Below, piece after piece: positions 25,479 to 35,417 of a stretch of DNA of 64,000 bases. Below the pieces are notes generated by a model. It ran no database searches and had not been told where the DNA came from. It worked only from the letters and a program-made list of their open reading frames with translations. This stretch comes from Qipengyuania sp. S6317L1. Lineage in GTDB: Bacteria > Pseudomonadota > Alphaproteobacteria > Sphingomonadales > Sphingomonadaceae. How positions within the stretch are numbered: position 1 is the first letter of the stretch; each line of letters starts with the position of its first letter. The position numbers and the translations under genes were made by a program. The stretch is from contig NZ_JALKAJ010000002.1 in NCBI RefSeq assembly GCF_023015615.1, forward strand, positions 124,001 through 188,000. Reading direction: 5' to 3'.

Positions 25479-28094
25479 TTAGAACTTGAAGCGAACCACG
25501 CCGCCATAGGTGCGCGGCTGGCTTGGGTAACCAGACACCGAACCCGCCTGCGCAACAGCGTCAAACACGGTCAGGATGTACTGGTCATCGAACAGGTTAC
25601 GGGCAAAGGCGCCCACTTCCAGACCATTGTTCAAAGCCAGCGTCATCGAGGTGTTCACCAGGTTCACTTCGCGACGGAAGATGCGGGTGTTACCCAGCGC
25701 CGTGTTGAAGGTTGGCAGACCGTTGTTGATGTCGGTGTTGCTTTCGTGGTTGTAGTCGATGCGCGTAATCAGACGCGTACCGCTGTCCCACTCGTGGGTG
25801 TAGGTCGCGCTTGTTGCAATCGACCATGCAGGAATACCTGCCGGACGCTGCCCCGAAAGATCGCCGTTCACGCTTCCGGGGAAGCTGTCGAAAAGCGGAT
25901 CGAGATGGGTCATCGCGAAGGTCAGGACCAGGCCATCGGTAGGCTGGACCGTTGCATCGAATTCGAAACCCTTGACCGATTGGCGGCCTGCATTGCGCAG
26001 CGCAAAGCCGGTGCCGGTGAATGCAAGGCTTTGGAAACCGTCGATGGTTTGGTCAAACAGCGCAAGGTTGAAGCCGAAGCCGTCCCACTGACCCTTGATG
26101 CCGATTTCATAAACCTCGGCTTCCTCTGGACCGGCAAAACGCGAACCCGACACAAGGTTTGGCACAGCCAGCCCTGCGTTGATGATCGGCGAATCCGGCG
26201 CAGCGAAAGTCGAACCGCCCGGCCCTGCGACAAAGTCGGTAGCCAGCGGACGGCTGTCACGCGAAAGGTTCACCGAGCTCGCCTTGAAGCCGGTTGCATA
26301 GCTTGCATACACGTTGACTTCCGGTGACACTTCGTAGGCGATACGACCGAGATAGGTCAGTTTATCGTCGCGTGTCCGGCCGTCTTCAACTGCGTTCGGG
26401 ATTGCAAGGAACGGTGGTTGGAACTGGAACGCAGCCAGACCCAGCAGCGGGTTAATCGAAGGATCGGTTGCCGCCGCGAGCAGAGCCGCTTGGTTTGCAG
26501 CCGGGAGCGCCTGGAACTGGTCACGGGTAGTGACCCCGCCCATCGTCGCACCGGTAATGAAGGCATCGACAAAGTTGACTTGCGCCAGCGGGTCAAACGA
26601 CGTCTGGCTCAGCGCGAAGTCTTTCTTGTCATCGGTGTAGTTGAAACCACCGGTGAGAACGAGGCCATCAACCGGCTCAAAATCAACCGTGCCGAAGATC
26701 GACCAGCTGGTGTTGTCCATGGCGAAAGTTTCTGAGGTCAGAAGCGGCGTGTTGAAGATCGTTTCCTGACCAAAACCGAAACCGCCCGCTGCAACAGGTG
26801 CTTCGAGCTGGTTGAACAGGGTTGGTTGCCCGGTCAGAACCGCGACGGGATCCTGGCCAGCAAGAATTTCGAAGAAGTTGCGGATGTCCGCGCCGTTCTC
26901 GATCGAGCTGTCCTGCGAGATTTTCTCGTCGAAGTAGTAACCGCCAAGCAGGAAGTTGATGGGGCCATCAAAATCCGACGTGATACGGACTTCCTGCGTG
27001 AAGGTGTCAACCTCCTGAGCGCGCCGTTCATTGGCGATATCGGCACTGCTGTAATCGATGTCCGACAGGAACGAGTTGCGCAGTTCGCGATAGGCGGTGA
27101 TCGACGTGAAGGCGATCGGACCAGCGTTGTAGTCCATCTGGAGCGAAGCGCCGTAGTTTTCGACTTCGTTCGTTGGAACAACGTTCAGGAAAGCGTTGTA
27201 TTCGTAAAAGTCAGCCGGATCAGCGATCTGACCGCCGACTGCTGCGATGCCGGCAGCGGTTGGGCCATTGACCAGTGCGCCGACCTGACAGCAGATTTCA
27301 TCAATTTTCGAATAATCGACAATCGCGCGGGCGCGGAAATCGGACGTTGGTTCGAACAAAAGCTGACCACGAACCGAGTAACGGTCACGATCGTTCTGTT
27401 CTTCATCAAGGTTGACGATATCGGCATAACCGTCGCGGCGTTGGTAGTTACCATCGACCGACCATGCGACCGTGTCGCTCAGCGGACCGGTGAGGTCGCC
27501 TTTAAGCACCATGGTATTGAAGTTGCCGTAAACTGCCTCGACGCTGCCGCCGAACTCGAATTGTGGTTCGCGGGTGACAACCGAGATCACACCGGCTGAT
27601 GCGTTCTTACCGAACAGGGTCGATTGCGGGCCGTTCAGAACCTCGATGCGTTGCACATTGGGAAGATCGCCCAGAGCCGCCGCAGAACGCGAACGGAACA
27701 CGCCGTCGATGAACACGCCGACCGATGGCTCGATACCGAAGTTGTTGTCGCCGTTACCAAAGCCGCGAATAATAAACGTCGATGCCGACGATGTTTGCAG
27801 CTGGCTGACGCGCAGCGACGGGGTCACGGTTTGCAGGTCGAGAACGTCGCGGATTTGCGCATTCTCAAGTGTTTCGCCGGTGGTAACGCTAACCGAGATT
27901 GGCGTCTCCTGAAGCGTTTGCTCACGCTTGGAAGCGGTCACGATAATGACGCTGCTGTCATTTTCGTCTGCAAGCTCTGGCAAATCGCTGTCTTGAGCGA
28001 AAGCGGTGGTTGGTGCGGTGATGGCAAAGCCGGCAGCGCCTGCCAAAAGTGCAGTGCGCAGGGGACCGGCTACGCCGGAAGCATATGAACGCAT
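25479..28094 (-). CDS. TonB-dependent outer-membrane receptor
   Basis: The 871-residue receptor starts at ATG 28094 behind AGGAGAAGGA. The signal peptide ends near TTAFA. A TonB-box-like DSSVIIVTASKREQTLQETPISVSV leads into the plug (TPSLRVSQLQTSSASTFIIRGFGN, VGVFIDGVFRSR, LNGPQSTLFGKNASAGVISVVTREP), and a 22-strand barrel ends in VVRFKF, the usual terminal aromatic. Such receptors in sphingomonads import siderophores, sugars or other large nutrients using proton motive force relayed by TonB. The substrate is unknown. Two inverted repeats lie about 50-125 bases upstream. It is divergent from typA. Confidence 0.93.
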   Translation of the reverse strand: MRSYASGVAGPLRTALLAGAAGFAITAPTTAFAQDSDLPELADENDSSVIIVTASKREQTLQETPISVSVTTGETLENAQIRDVLDLQTVTPSLRVSQLQTSSASTFIIRGFGNGDNNFGIEPSVGVFIDGVFRSRSAAALGDLPNVQRIEVLNGPQSTLFGKNASAGVISVVTREPQFEFGGSVEAVYGNFNTMVLKGDLTGPLSDTVAWSVDGNYQRRDGYADIVNLDEEQNDRDRYSVRGQLLFEPTSDFRARAIVDYSKIDEICCQVGALVNGPTAAGIAAVGGQIADPADFYEYNAFLNVVPTNEVENYGASLQMDYNAGPIAFTSITAYRELRNSFLSDIDYSSADIANERRAQEVDTFTQEVRITSDFDGPINFLLGGYYFDEKISQDSSIENGADIRNFFEILAGQDPVAVLTGQPTLFNQLEAPVAAGGFGFGQETIFNTPLLTSETFAMDNTSWSIFGTVDFEPVDGLVLTGGFNYTDDKKDFALSQTSFDPLAQVNFVDAFITGATMGGVTTRDQFQALPAANQAALLAAATDPSINPLLGLAAFQFQPPFLAIPNAVEDGRTRDDKLTYLGRIAYEVSPEVNVYASYATGFKASSVNLSRDSRPLATDFVAGPGGSTFAAPDSPIINAGLAVPNLVSGSRFAGPEEAEVYEIGIKGQWDGFGFNLALFDQTIDGFQSLAFTGTGFALRNAGRQSVKGFEFDATVQPTDGLVLTFAMTHLDPLFDSFPGSVNGDLSGQRPAGIPAWSIATSATYTHEWDSGTRLITRIDYNHESNTDINNGLPTFNTALGNTRIFRREVNLVNTSMTLALNNGLEVGAFARNLFDDQYILTVFDAVAQAGSVSGYPSQPRTYGGVVRFKF

Positions 28095-28480
28095 GGGAAT
28101 CCTTCTCCTCGTCTCTCTCGTCAAAGCGTCGGCCAATTTTGTTGCATCCCCAGATGCATTTGGCCTGTTCGCTTGTGATCGCCCGCGTGATCTACTCGCT
28201 TGTTTGCAAGCTAACAAGCGCAGAAACGCAAGGATTCAGCGCAGATATGCAGCTCTGTTGCCAAGGAGTCACACTTGCATTGCATGCAGCAGTGTCAAAG
28301 ATTTTGCACAGCAAAAAAACGCATGAAAACGGCTGACGTTGCGTCAAGCTGCGTTTGTGCGGGCATCCGATCTCTTGCCCCTTCCCCCACAGCTGCGAAA
28401 TATACGCTCTTGTTGCATCGCACCACAGCGTCTAAGGACGCGCAAAATTTCCCCACGCTTTATAAAGATTGAGCCCACTT
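28095..28480. other. Divergent intergenic region with inverted repeats
   Basis: This 386-base gap separates the TonB receptor from typA. It holds two perfect inverted repeats: TGCATC-CCCA-GATGCA (28143-28158) and CGCTTGTT-N8-AACAAGCG (28197-28220). It also has several TGCA-rich words around 28260-28290. These lie on the receptor side and could be operators. I see no gene in the region and no clear promoter for typA. Confidence 0.45.
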
Positions 28481-30313
28481 ATGTCTCGCGACCTCAGAAA
28501 CATCGCGATTATCGCGCACGTTGACCATGGTAAAACCACTCTGGTTGACCAGCTTTTCCGCCAATCCGGCACTTTCCGCGATAACCAGCGCGTTGAAGAA
28601 CGGGCCATGGATTCCGGCGATCTGGAAAAAGAGCGCGGGATCACCATCCTTGCCAAATGCACCAGCGTTGAATGGGAGCATGAAGGCACCACGACACGCA
28701 TCAACATCGTCGATACCCCCGGCCACGCCGACTTTGGCGCCGAGGTTGAGCGCATTTTGTCGATGGTCGACGGCGTCATCCTTCTGGTGGACAGCGCCGA
28801 AGGGGCGATGCCACAAACCAAATTCGTGACCGGCAAGGCGCTTGCCCTTGGCCTGAAGCCCATCGTGGTCGTCAACAAGATCGACCGTCCCGATGGCCGC
28901 CCTCAAGAAGTGCTGGACGAGGTGTTCGACCTTTTCGCATCGCTTGATGCAAGCGACGAACAACTGGATTTCCCTTCCCTCTTCGCAAGCGGCCGCGATG
29001 GTTACGCCAGCGAAGACGAGAGCGCACGCGAAGGCGACCTCAACCCGCTGTTCAAACTCATCACCGAGCACGTGCCAGCGCCGGGCCTCGACACCTCGGG
29101 CAAGTTCAGCTTTCTTGCGACACTGCTTGACCGCGACAACTTCATGGGCCGCGTTCTGACGGGCCGGGTCCAGTCGGGCACGCTCAAGGTGAACGATCCG
29201 ATCCACGCAATCGACATGGACGGCAACGTCGTCGAAGTCGGACGCGCTACCAAGCTCATGAGCTTTGACGGGCTTGAGCGCGTGCCGGTTGATAGCGCGC
29301 AGGCAGGCGACATCATCGCGCTCGCCGGCCTTGAGAAAGCAACCGTTGCCAACACCATTTGCGACCCATCGGTCAAAGAGCCCATCGAAGCACAGCCGAT
29401 CGACCCGCCGACGCTCGCCATGCGCTTTGCCGTCAATGACAGCCCGCTTGCAGGGCGCGAAGGCGACAAGGTAACGAGCCGCATGATCCGCGACCGTCTC
29501 TTCCGCGAGGCCGAAACCAACGTCGCCATTCGCATTACGGAAAGCGCCGACAAGGACAGCTTCGAAGTCGCGGGCCGCGGCGAATTGCAACTGGGCGTTC
29601 TGATCGAAACCATGCGCCGCGAAGGCTTCGAGCTTGGCATCAGCCGTCCCAAAGTGCTTCTTCGCGAAGAAGACGGACAGAAGATGGAGCCATACGAAAC
29701 CGTCGTGATCGACGTGGACGACGAACACTCGGGCACCGTCGTTGAGAAGATGCAGCGCCGCAAGGCCGACCTTACCGAGATGAAGCCGTCGGGCCAGGGC
29801 AAGACCCGCATCACCTTCTCGGCTCCATCGCGCGGCCTTATCGGCTATCACGGTGAATTCCTGTCCGACACGCGCGGCACCGGGATCATGAACCGCCTGT
29901 TCGAGAAATACGGCCCCTACAAAGGCCCCATCGAAGGCCGCAACAATGGCGTCCTCATCTCCAACGGCGACGGCGAATCCAACGCCTACGCGCTCAACAT
30001 GCTCGAAGAACGCGGCGAATTGTTCGTAGGCCCGTCGATGAAGCTGTATGAGGGCATGATCATCGGCGAGAATGCCAAGCCAGACGACCTTGAAGTCAAC
30101 CCGATGAAGGCGAAACAGCTCACCAACATCCGTTCAAGCGGCAAGGACGATAGCATCCGCCTCACCCCGCCGCGCCGGATGACGCTGGAACAATCGATTG
30201 CCTATATCGACGATGATGAAATGGTCGAAGTGACGCCGCAATCGATCCGCCTGCGCAAAACCGCTCTCGACCCGCATGAGCGCAAGCGGTTGAAACGCGC
30301 GAAGGCGAGCTAA
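28481..30313 (+). CDS. typA: Ribosome-associated GTPase TypA/BipA
   Basis: TypA (BipA) is a translational GTPase that supports ribosome assembly and stress adaptation. Its 610 residues start at ATG 28481; the TTG at 28469 is less likely. G-motifs are [10 protein letters not shown] (P-loop), ERGITI (switch I), DTPGHADFG (switch II) and NKIDRPD. The C-terminus has the BipA-specific region with [25 protein letters not shown] and YGPYKG. It is convergent with the lysin gene downstream. Confidence 0.96.
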   Translation: MSRDLRNIAIIAHVDHGKTTLVDQLFRQSGTFRDNQRVEERAMDSGDLEKERGITILAKCTSVEWEHEGTTTRINIVDTPGHADFGAEVERILSMVDGVILLVDSAEGAMPQTKFVTGKALALGLKPIVVVNKIDRPDGRPQEVLDEVFDLFASLDASDEQLDFPSLFASGRDGYASEDESAREGDLNPLFKLITEHVPAPGLDTSGKFSFLATLLDRDNFMGRVLTGRVQSGTLKVNDPIHAIDMDGNVVEVGRATKLMSFDGLERVPVDSAQAGDIIALAGLEKATVANTICDPSVKEPIEAQPIDPPTLAMRFAVNDSPLAGREGDKVTSRMIRDRLFREAETNVAIRITESADKDSFEVAGRGELQLGVLIETMRREGFELGISRPKVLLREEDGQKMEPYETVVIDVDDEHSGTVVEKMQRRKADLTEMKPSGQGKTRITFSAPSRGLIGYHGEFLSDTRGTGIMNRLFEKYGPYKGPIEGRNNGVLISNGDGESNAYALNMLEERGELFVGPSMKLYEGMIIGENAKPDDLEVNPMKAKQLTNIRSSGKDDSIRLTPPRRMTLEQSIAYIDDDEMVEVTPQSIRLRKTALDPHERKRLKRAKAS

Positions 30314-30322
30314 TCCGCTCGC

Positions 30323-31021
30323 CTACGCCTCATTTCGCGACAATGCGTGAGAATTTCGCGCAACCCTGAATACATCAGGCTTGATCGGCGGCGGCACGGT
30401 TGAGGGCCAACGCGCACCAATCAGGCGATCCTTTGCGATCCATGCGAAATTGACCATGTCCGACTGGTTGCCGCCAAGCACCCGGTAGGCGCCATCGTCC
30501 TCGCCTGAATAAAAGCCGACGTGCCCTTTCCAGCCGCTGCGCGACCCTCGCCAGAAGACCAGAACCGCGCCCATCGTCGGCTCGATGGGGATGCCAAAGC
30601 TGCTCCACCGCCGCGCGGTCAGCGGGCTTGATGGCAGCGGCTCCAGATCGAGCGTCGAGCCGATGCAATGCGCCACGAACAGGCCGCACCACGGGATATC
30701 GTCGCTGCGATAGGCAATGCCGCGATCGTCGGCCCAGTCGATGATGGTGCGATTGCTCGCAGGGCCGGGCACCTCTTTCGTGCCATATTGCCGCGCGGCC
30801 TCTTCATACCAGACCGTCATTGGCTCATCCGACACATCAAGGTCGGTAGCAGCGACCAGAGCAGCGGTGGTAAGCGGCCCCACCACTCCATCGGGATCGA
30901 GCCCGCTGGCAATCTGAAAACTTCTGACGGCTGCTGCGGTTCTGCGCCCCCAGATCCCGTCAATCGGCCCCGGCTTGTAGCCAAGGCGCGCCAAGATTTT
31001 CTGCACTTCGAGTGTCGTCAT
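30323..31021 (-). CDS. Peptidoglycan-binding amidase/endopeptidase (TIGR02594-type)
   Basis: The 232-residue protein has an N-terminal peptidoglycan-binding domain (VQKILARLGYKPGPIDGIWGRRTAAAVRSFQ). It is followed by a C40/CHAP-like hydrolase of the TIGR02594 type: IPWCGLFVAHCIG with the catalytic Cys, GAVLVFWRGSRSGWKGHVGFY with the His, and GGNQSDMVN. No signal peptide is visible, as in phage endolysins. It is divergent from a GH19 lysin 240 bases away. Probably a prophage or gene-transfer-agent remnant, or a domesticated cell-wall enzyme. Confidence 0.82.
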   Translation of the reverse strand: MTTLEVQKILARLGYKPGPIDGIWGRRTAAAVRSFQIASGLDPDGVVGPLTTAALVAATDLDVSDEPMTVWYEEAARQYGTKEVPGPASNRTIIDWADDRGIAYRSDDIPWCGLFVAHCIGSTLDLEPLPSSPLTARRWSSFGIPIEPTMGAVLVFWRGSRSGWKGHVGFYSGEDDGAYRVLGGNQSDMVNFAWIAKDRLIGARWPSTVPPPIKPDVFRVARNSHALSRNEA

Positions 31022-31261
31022 AATTCCCCCCGCAATTCAACACTATGCGCTGCACCCGGCCAAAGGACAAAGGGCCCCTAACCCCGAACAGTCTTTGCAC
31101 AACACCCTTCATAAAGGAGCAAAGCCGCGTCACACGTGCAAAAAGCCACACCTCAACTTCGCCGGGCCAAGTAATGGTATCATGCGAGCCGCAAGACGAC
31201 ACAACCCAGTGCCCATGGGGTGGCTTCTGCTCGCGCTGTGAAAGAATGGGGGGGACGTCAC

Positions 31262-32062
31262 ATGCCGATGGACAGAGCGCCAATATTTGCCAGCCTTGCA
31301 ACCCAATTGCCCGGTGTCTGGAATGTGGAGGGCAATATCGCGGCATTTGATCGCATCATCGACAGCTGGGAGGCGGCACAAGCCCCCGCCGAAACGCAAT
31401 ACGCCTTTCCGGTGGCAGCGATTGACGCTGATCTGTTGGCGCTGGTGTCATCAAAGTCCGCCGCCGAGCTAGAACAATGGGTCGCCCCGATCCAGGCGGC
31501 CTGTGCAAATTACGAAATCACGACGATCCGCCGTGTGGCTGCGTTTATCACAACGCTCGCGCATGAGGCCGGTTTCAAAGTCGGCGCGCGCGAGAATATG
31601 AATTATTCCGCCAAGCGCCTGAGCCAAGTGTGGCCCCACCGATACGGGCGGCGTGGCCCCAACCAGAAAGCAAAGTCCCTTGACCGCAATCCCGAAGCCA
31701 TCGCCAATGACGTCTATGCCAATCGCATGGGCAATGGCCCTGCGTCGTCAGGTGATGGCTGGCGTTTTCGTGGAACTGGCCCGATCCAGCTGACGGGTCG
31801 CGACAATTTCACCGCGTTTGCCGATCATCTGGGTATCGCGCTTGAGGAAGCCGAGGCGCTCATCCTTACGGTTGAAGGCGGCATTCAATCGGCCGCATGG
31901 TTCTGGGATGAAAACGACATCAACCGCCTGGCCGACACGCCCGGCATCGCCGACGAAACCCGCCGCATCAACGGAGGCACCAACGGCATCGCTGATCGCA
32001 AGAAGAAGTTCGACGGACTGGTCGATGAATTGCTGGAGCGGGAGAGGGCTGTTGGGGGTTAG
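31262..32062 (+). CDS. Glycoside hydrolase family 19 endolysin-like protein
   Basis: The 266-residue protein starts at ATG 31262 behind a GGGGGG tract. It has the GH19 chitinase/endolysin fold: AAFITTLAHEAGFKVGARENMNYSA with the catalytic Glu, YANRMGNGPASSGDGWRFRGTGPIQLTGRDNF, and a final RINGGTNGIADR. There is no signal peptide, which again favours a phage-type lysin. It begins with DRAPIFASLATQLPGVW, which may be a recognition segment. The stretch after it is less GC-rich. Confidence 0.82.
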   Translation: MPMDRAPIFASLATQLPGVWNVEGNIAAFDRIIDSWEAAQAPAETQYAFPVAAIDADLLALVSSKSAAELEQWVAPIQAACANYEITTIRRVAAFITTLAHEAGFKVGARENMNYSAKRLSQVWPHRYGRRGPNQKAKSLDRNPEAIANDVYANRMGNGPASSGDGWRFRGTGPIQLTGRDNFTAFADHLGIALEEAEALILTVEGGIQSAAWFWDENDINRLADTPGIADETRRINGGTNGIADRKKKFDGLVDELLERERAVGG

Positions 32063-32209
32063 GCCATGCATCATGACCGAGCACTAGACTTAGATGCAAA
32101 AAAGGTGCTTGGATGGCTTAGGGTTTCAAGTTGATCGAGGGGGCGATCTATTCGAAAAATTGCGACAAAATGGATTGTAAAAACACTGAGCTTCGTAGGC
32201 GTAGCCAGC

Positions 32210-33814
32210 GTGGGTGGCATAACAAGTTATCAAACGGCCCGCTCATCCATTGAGCAACCACGAAACCCAGATTTCCTGGATGTTATCACATGGGTATTGA
32301 GCGGCAGTGATATTAGCGCTTTGATGGCAGCGGTCGTAGCCGGCGCCGGGACCCTTGCAACCTTCTACCAGCTAGCCTTCGATGATCCTTACACTGCCAA
32401 GCAGGGTAGAGGCGATCGAAAACACCAGAACGCGTCATTTAAGGTTCTCGACAAACGAAACGACGCGCGCAGCGGACAGATTATCGAAGTTGTCAGACGA
32501 GACAAACACGAGCAAGCTCTTGCCGATTTGATCGCTGGACGCGCCGAAGAAAAATTGCGCAGGAGGTATGAACGGGCCTTGGGACTTAAACGGTTTGACG
32601 GCTCAGAGCTTTCAAACCGACAAGCTGGTGAGATTGCCATTGCTGCACAGGAGGCGGAAAATTCTTCAGATCCGGCATCGCGTCAAATTGCAAGGCTCTT
32701 CGATGAGGGAAAGATCGTCGAAGCCGCAAGCCTCAAAGCCGAACTCGCCCAGAAGATCCTACAACAGCAAAAAGAAAGCGCAGCTGCCGCATTTGAATCG
32801 GCCGGTTATCTTGCATTGCCCTTCGATCCGAACAAAGCTGCAGAACACTTCGCTGAAGCGATTCGCCAAAGCGATCACATGGTTTGGTCGCGGATACAGC
32901 TTAGCCGAATTCTCTATTCCAAAGGCAGGCTTTCCGTGGCAAAAAAGCTGTTGGTCGAAGCGGTCCCATCAGCGACGGACCCTTTCGAAAAGACGGCTCT
33001 CTATAACGGCCTTGGCACACTCGCATTGGAGAGCCAAAACTTTGACGAAGCCGAGCGGCTCTACACCAAAGGGCTGGATTTCGTTGAAAAGCAAATCGAA
33101 GCCAATCCCGACGACCCCGATCTGAAATTTGAATTGGCGATCAGCGATAGCAAGCTAGGAGAGTTGTCCTCTCTGCGCGGTGATTTCGATAAGGCGGAGT
33201 TGCACCACCGCAGAAGCGCAGAAACAAGCCGGTTGCTTCTTTCCGAGCATGGCGAAAATCCCGTCATCGCGCGTGGATATTCCATCGATCTGATGAGACT
33301 TGGTCAAGTTCACTTGACGCGTGCGGGTGTTCATTTTCAGAATGAAGATGATGATGCTGGACGAAAGGAAATCTTCAGAGCCAGGGAACCTTTGGAAAAA
33401 GCCCTTGAACTGCGACGAGATTTGGTTCGGTCTTACCCGGATGAATGGCGATATAAACGCGATCTATCTGTGGTACTTCTATCGCTGGGCGCCTTGGACC
33501 ATACTATTGGAGAGCTAGATGCGGCCAAAGAGAAAATCACCGAAGCGAGCGAGCTAGATGAGCAACTCTTGGACGCAGACCCAGATAACGCGGTCTGGCA
33601 TATCGCGGCAATTCGCTCGAGGGCTTTGCTGGCGGGAGTGGCCATTGACCCAACTGATTATGCAAACGCGCTTCCAATCGTTCAGGGTCTTCAGGATGAA
33701 CTGAAAGAATTCAACGTTAGTCATCCTGAGTTTGCCCTTATTGAAAAGGATATCCGTGACATCCAGACATCGATTGATCTCCTGAGGAAGAAAATTGCAT
33801 CGGCGAAGTCTTGA
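32210..33814 (+). CDS. Membrane-anchored TPR protein
   Basis: The frame gives a 534-residue protein from GTG 32210. Residues about 35-55 form a transmembrane helix (ISALMAAVVAGAGTLATFYQL). A charged linker follows, with a coiled helix and then several tetratricopeptide-like repeats (AAHFAEAIRQSD-type, ALYNGLGTLALESQNFDEAERLYTKGLDF, SKLGELSSLRGDFDKAELHHRRS, VLLSLGALDHTIGELDAAKEKI). Codons and base composition are more AT-rich than its neighbours. The same frame upstream encodes a hydrophobic segment (WIVKTLSFVGVASVGGI) that GTG would cut, so the true start may be ATT 32150. No enzyme domain is seen. Confidence 0.7.
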   Translation: MGGITSYQTARSSIEQPRNPDFLDVITWVLSGSDISALMAAVVAGAGTLATFYQLAFDDPYTAKQGRGDRKHQNASFKVLDKRNDARSGQIIEVVRRDKHEQALADLIAGRAEEKLRRRYERALGLKRFDGSELSNRQAGEIAIAAQEAENSSDPASRQIARLFDEGKIVEAASLKAELAQKILQQQKESAAAAFESAGYLALPFDPNKAAEHFAEAIRQSDHMVWSRIQLSRILYSKGRLSVAKKLLVEAVPSATDPFEKTALYNGLGTLALESQNFDEAERLYTKGLDFVEKQIEANPDDPDLKFELAISDSKLGELSSLRGDFDKAELHHRRSAETSRLLLSEHGENPVIARGYSIDLMRLGQVHLTRAGVHFQNEDDDAGRKEIFRAREPLEKALELRRDLVRSYPDEWRYKRDLSVVLLSLGALDHTIGELDAAKEKITEASELDEQLLDADPDNAVWHIAAIRSRALLAGVAIDPTDYANALPIVQGLQDELKEFNVSHPEFALIEKDIRDIQTSIDLLRKKIASAKS

Positions 33815-33925
33815 TTTGAGACGAAAGCAAGAGCGCCTTGTGTTTTCTTTATCAGGGCCAGACGATACCGAAGAGGGCCGCAGGCCCTTCTCCCGACACA
33901 ACTACACCCCCTGCAATGCGCTCGC

Positions 33926-34702
33926 TCAGCCCGCCAGATTGGGCTGGCCATTGCTCGCGCTGACCCCGCCATCGACCGGCAGGTTGACGCCGGTGATGAA
34001 CGCTGCATCCTCGCTTGCAAGGAAGGCGGCGGCAGCGGCGATATCCTCAGGCTCGCCAATGCGGCCAAGCGCGACGCGGTTCATGAATGCCTTCATCGTG
34101 TCGTCATTCGACAATACGCCATCCACCATGTCAGAGCGCGTGATCGAAGGGTTGATCGCATTGACCCGTACGCCCTTCGCACCGATCTGTAAGGCGAGCC
34201 CGCGAGTAAGGTTCGTCACCGCCCCTTTCGACGCGTTATAGATCGGCAGCATGGAATCTCCGCCAATGCCTGACACGCTGGAAATGTTGACGATTGAACC
34301 CTTGCTTTTGATCAGATGCGGTATGCTTGCGCGGCTAAGATAGATGACGCCTTTCACATTGATGTCGATGATGCGGTCAATCTCTGCATCGTCGGTCTTG
34401 TGAAGGATGCCCCCGCCGCCGACGCCGGCATTGTTGACCAGGCAATCGAGGCCGCCAAAGCGCTCCACCGTCTTGGAAACGATCTCATCCGCGAAATCCG
34501 GTTTCGACACATCGCCTGCGACCACAAGAGTGCGGTCTGCATCAAGGCTCGCGGCGGTCTCGGCGCATTTGTCGGCGTTGCGGGCGTTGATGACGACATT
34601 GGCGCCTTCGGCGTGAAAGCGCCGCGCGATCCCCTCGCCGATGCCGGTCGAGGACCCCGTCACGATTACCGTCTTGCCTGCGAAGCGCTGAGTATTTGTC
34701 AT
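33926..34702 (-). CDS. SDR family oxidoreductase
   Basis: The 258-residue classical short-chain dehydrogenase has VTGSSTGIGEGIA (cofactor loop), an N-ARN sequence after beta-2 suggesting NADP rather than NAD, NNAG, catalytic Ser in NISSVSG, YNASKGAV, and terminal PVDGG. Substrate unknown. The intergenic space to the VOC gene is divergent, so they may share regulation. Confidence 0.88.
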   Translation of the reverse strand: MTNTQRFAGKTVIVTGSSTGIGEGIARRFHAEGANVVINARNADKCAETAASLDADRTLVVAGDVSKPDFADEIVSKTVERFGGLDCLVNNAGVGGGGILHKTDDAEIDRIIDINVKGVIYLSRASIPHLIKSKGSIVNISSVSGIGGDSMLPIYNASKGAVTNLTRGLALQIGAKGVRVNAINPSITRSDMVDGVLSNDDTMKAFMNRVALGRIGEPEDIAAAAAFLASEDAAFITGVNLPVDGGVSASNGQPNLAG

Positions 34703-34837
34703 GGGGGTCTGTTCCTTTGAGTATCGTCAATTTGAATGCGCGGCTTATTGCATGGCTCTGGCCTCCTCGCAAAGGATCAGTTTTGCATGGGGGACGGGTC
34801 CAAGGTACATCGGAAAGCGATGAGGAGGACGGGGACG

Positions 34838-35242
34838 ATGAGTGACACGAACAAAGCGGCGGCCAGTGGTCCGCGGGTGACCGGATTGGGCGGGATTTTC
34901 TATGTGGCGAGCGACCCGGAAGCGACACGCGCATGGTACCGCGACAAGCTGGGTGTGGATGGCGAATATGGGCCGCAGTTTGCCTGGTCAGACGAGCCCA
35001 AGGCGAACCCCTATTCGCTGATCAGTCATTTCAAGGATGATGAGTACATCAAGCCTGGCAAAGGCGGCTTTATGATCAATCTGCGCGTTGCCGATCTCGA
35101 TGGCTTTGTCGAGCAGTTGAAGTCGCGCGATGTGGAAGTGCTCGATACAGCGGACGAAGGTTACGGCAAGTTTGCATGGATCCTTGACCCCAACGGGGTG
35201 AAGATTGAACTTTGGGAACAAGTGGCAGAGGAACTGCCCTGA
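34838..35242 (+). CDS. VOC family (glyoxalase-like) protein
   Basis: The 134-residue protein starts at ATG 34838 behind GAGGAGG; the longer reading from 34736 is unlikely. It has two VOC beta-alpha-beta-beta-beta units: TGLGGIFYVASDPEATRAWYRDKLG and INLRVADLDGFVEQLKSR...FAWILDPNGVKIELWE. The terminal Glu of KIELWE is a usual metal ligand. VOC members include glyoxalase I, dioxygenases and resistance proteins, so no reaction can be assigned. Confidence 0.83.
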   Translation: MSDTNKAAASGPRVTGLGGIFYVASDPEATRAWYRDKLGVDGEYGPQFAWSDEPKANPYSLISHFKDDEYIKPGKGGFMINLRVADLDGFVEQLKSRDVEVLDTADEGYGKFAWILDPNGVKIELWEQVAEELP

Positions 35243-35417
35243 CGCAGAGCGCGGCGCGATAGCGGCTGTGCAATGGCGGCGAATTGCTCGCCAATGGGTG
35301 GCGCGGCCCCTGCAACTGGAATGTTGCCGAGGCCGCGCGGGTACCAAGGGCGGGATGGCATCGCCCTTCGAAGGGTCAGTAAGGGTTGAGAGCCTTAGCT
35401 CTCAAACCGTGCCGCCA

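Noticed and set aside
28460-29851. Minus-strand open frame of 463 codons opposite typA
   Set aside because: typA on the plus strand has all GTPase motifs; the opposite frame is a codon-bias shadow with no domain.
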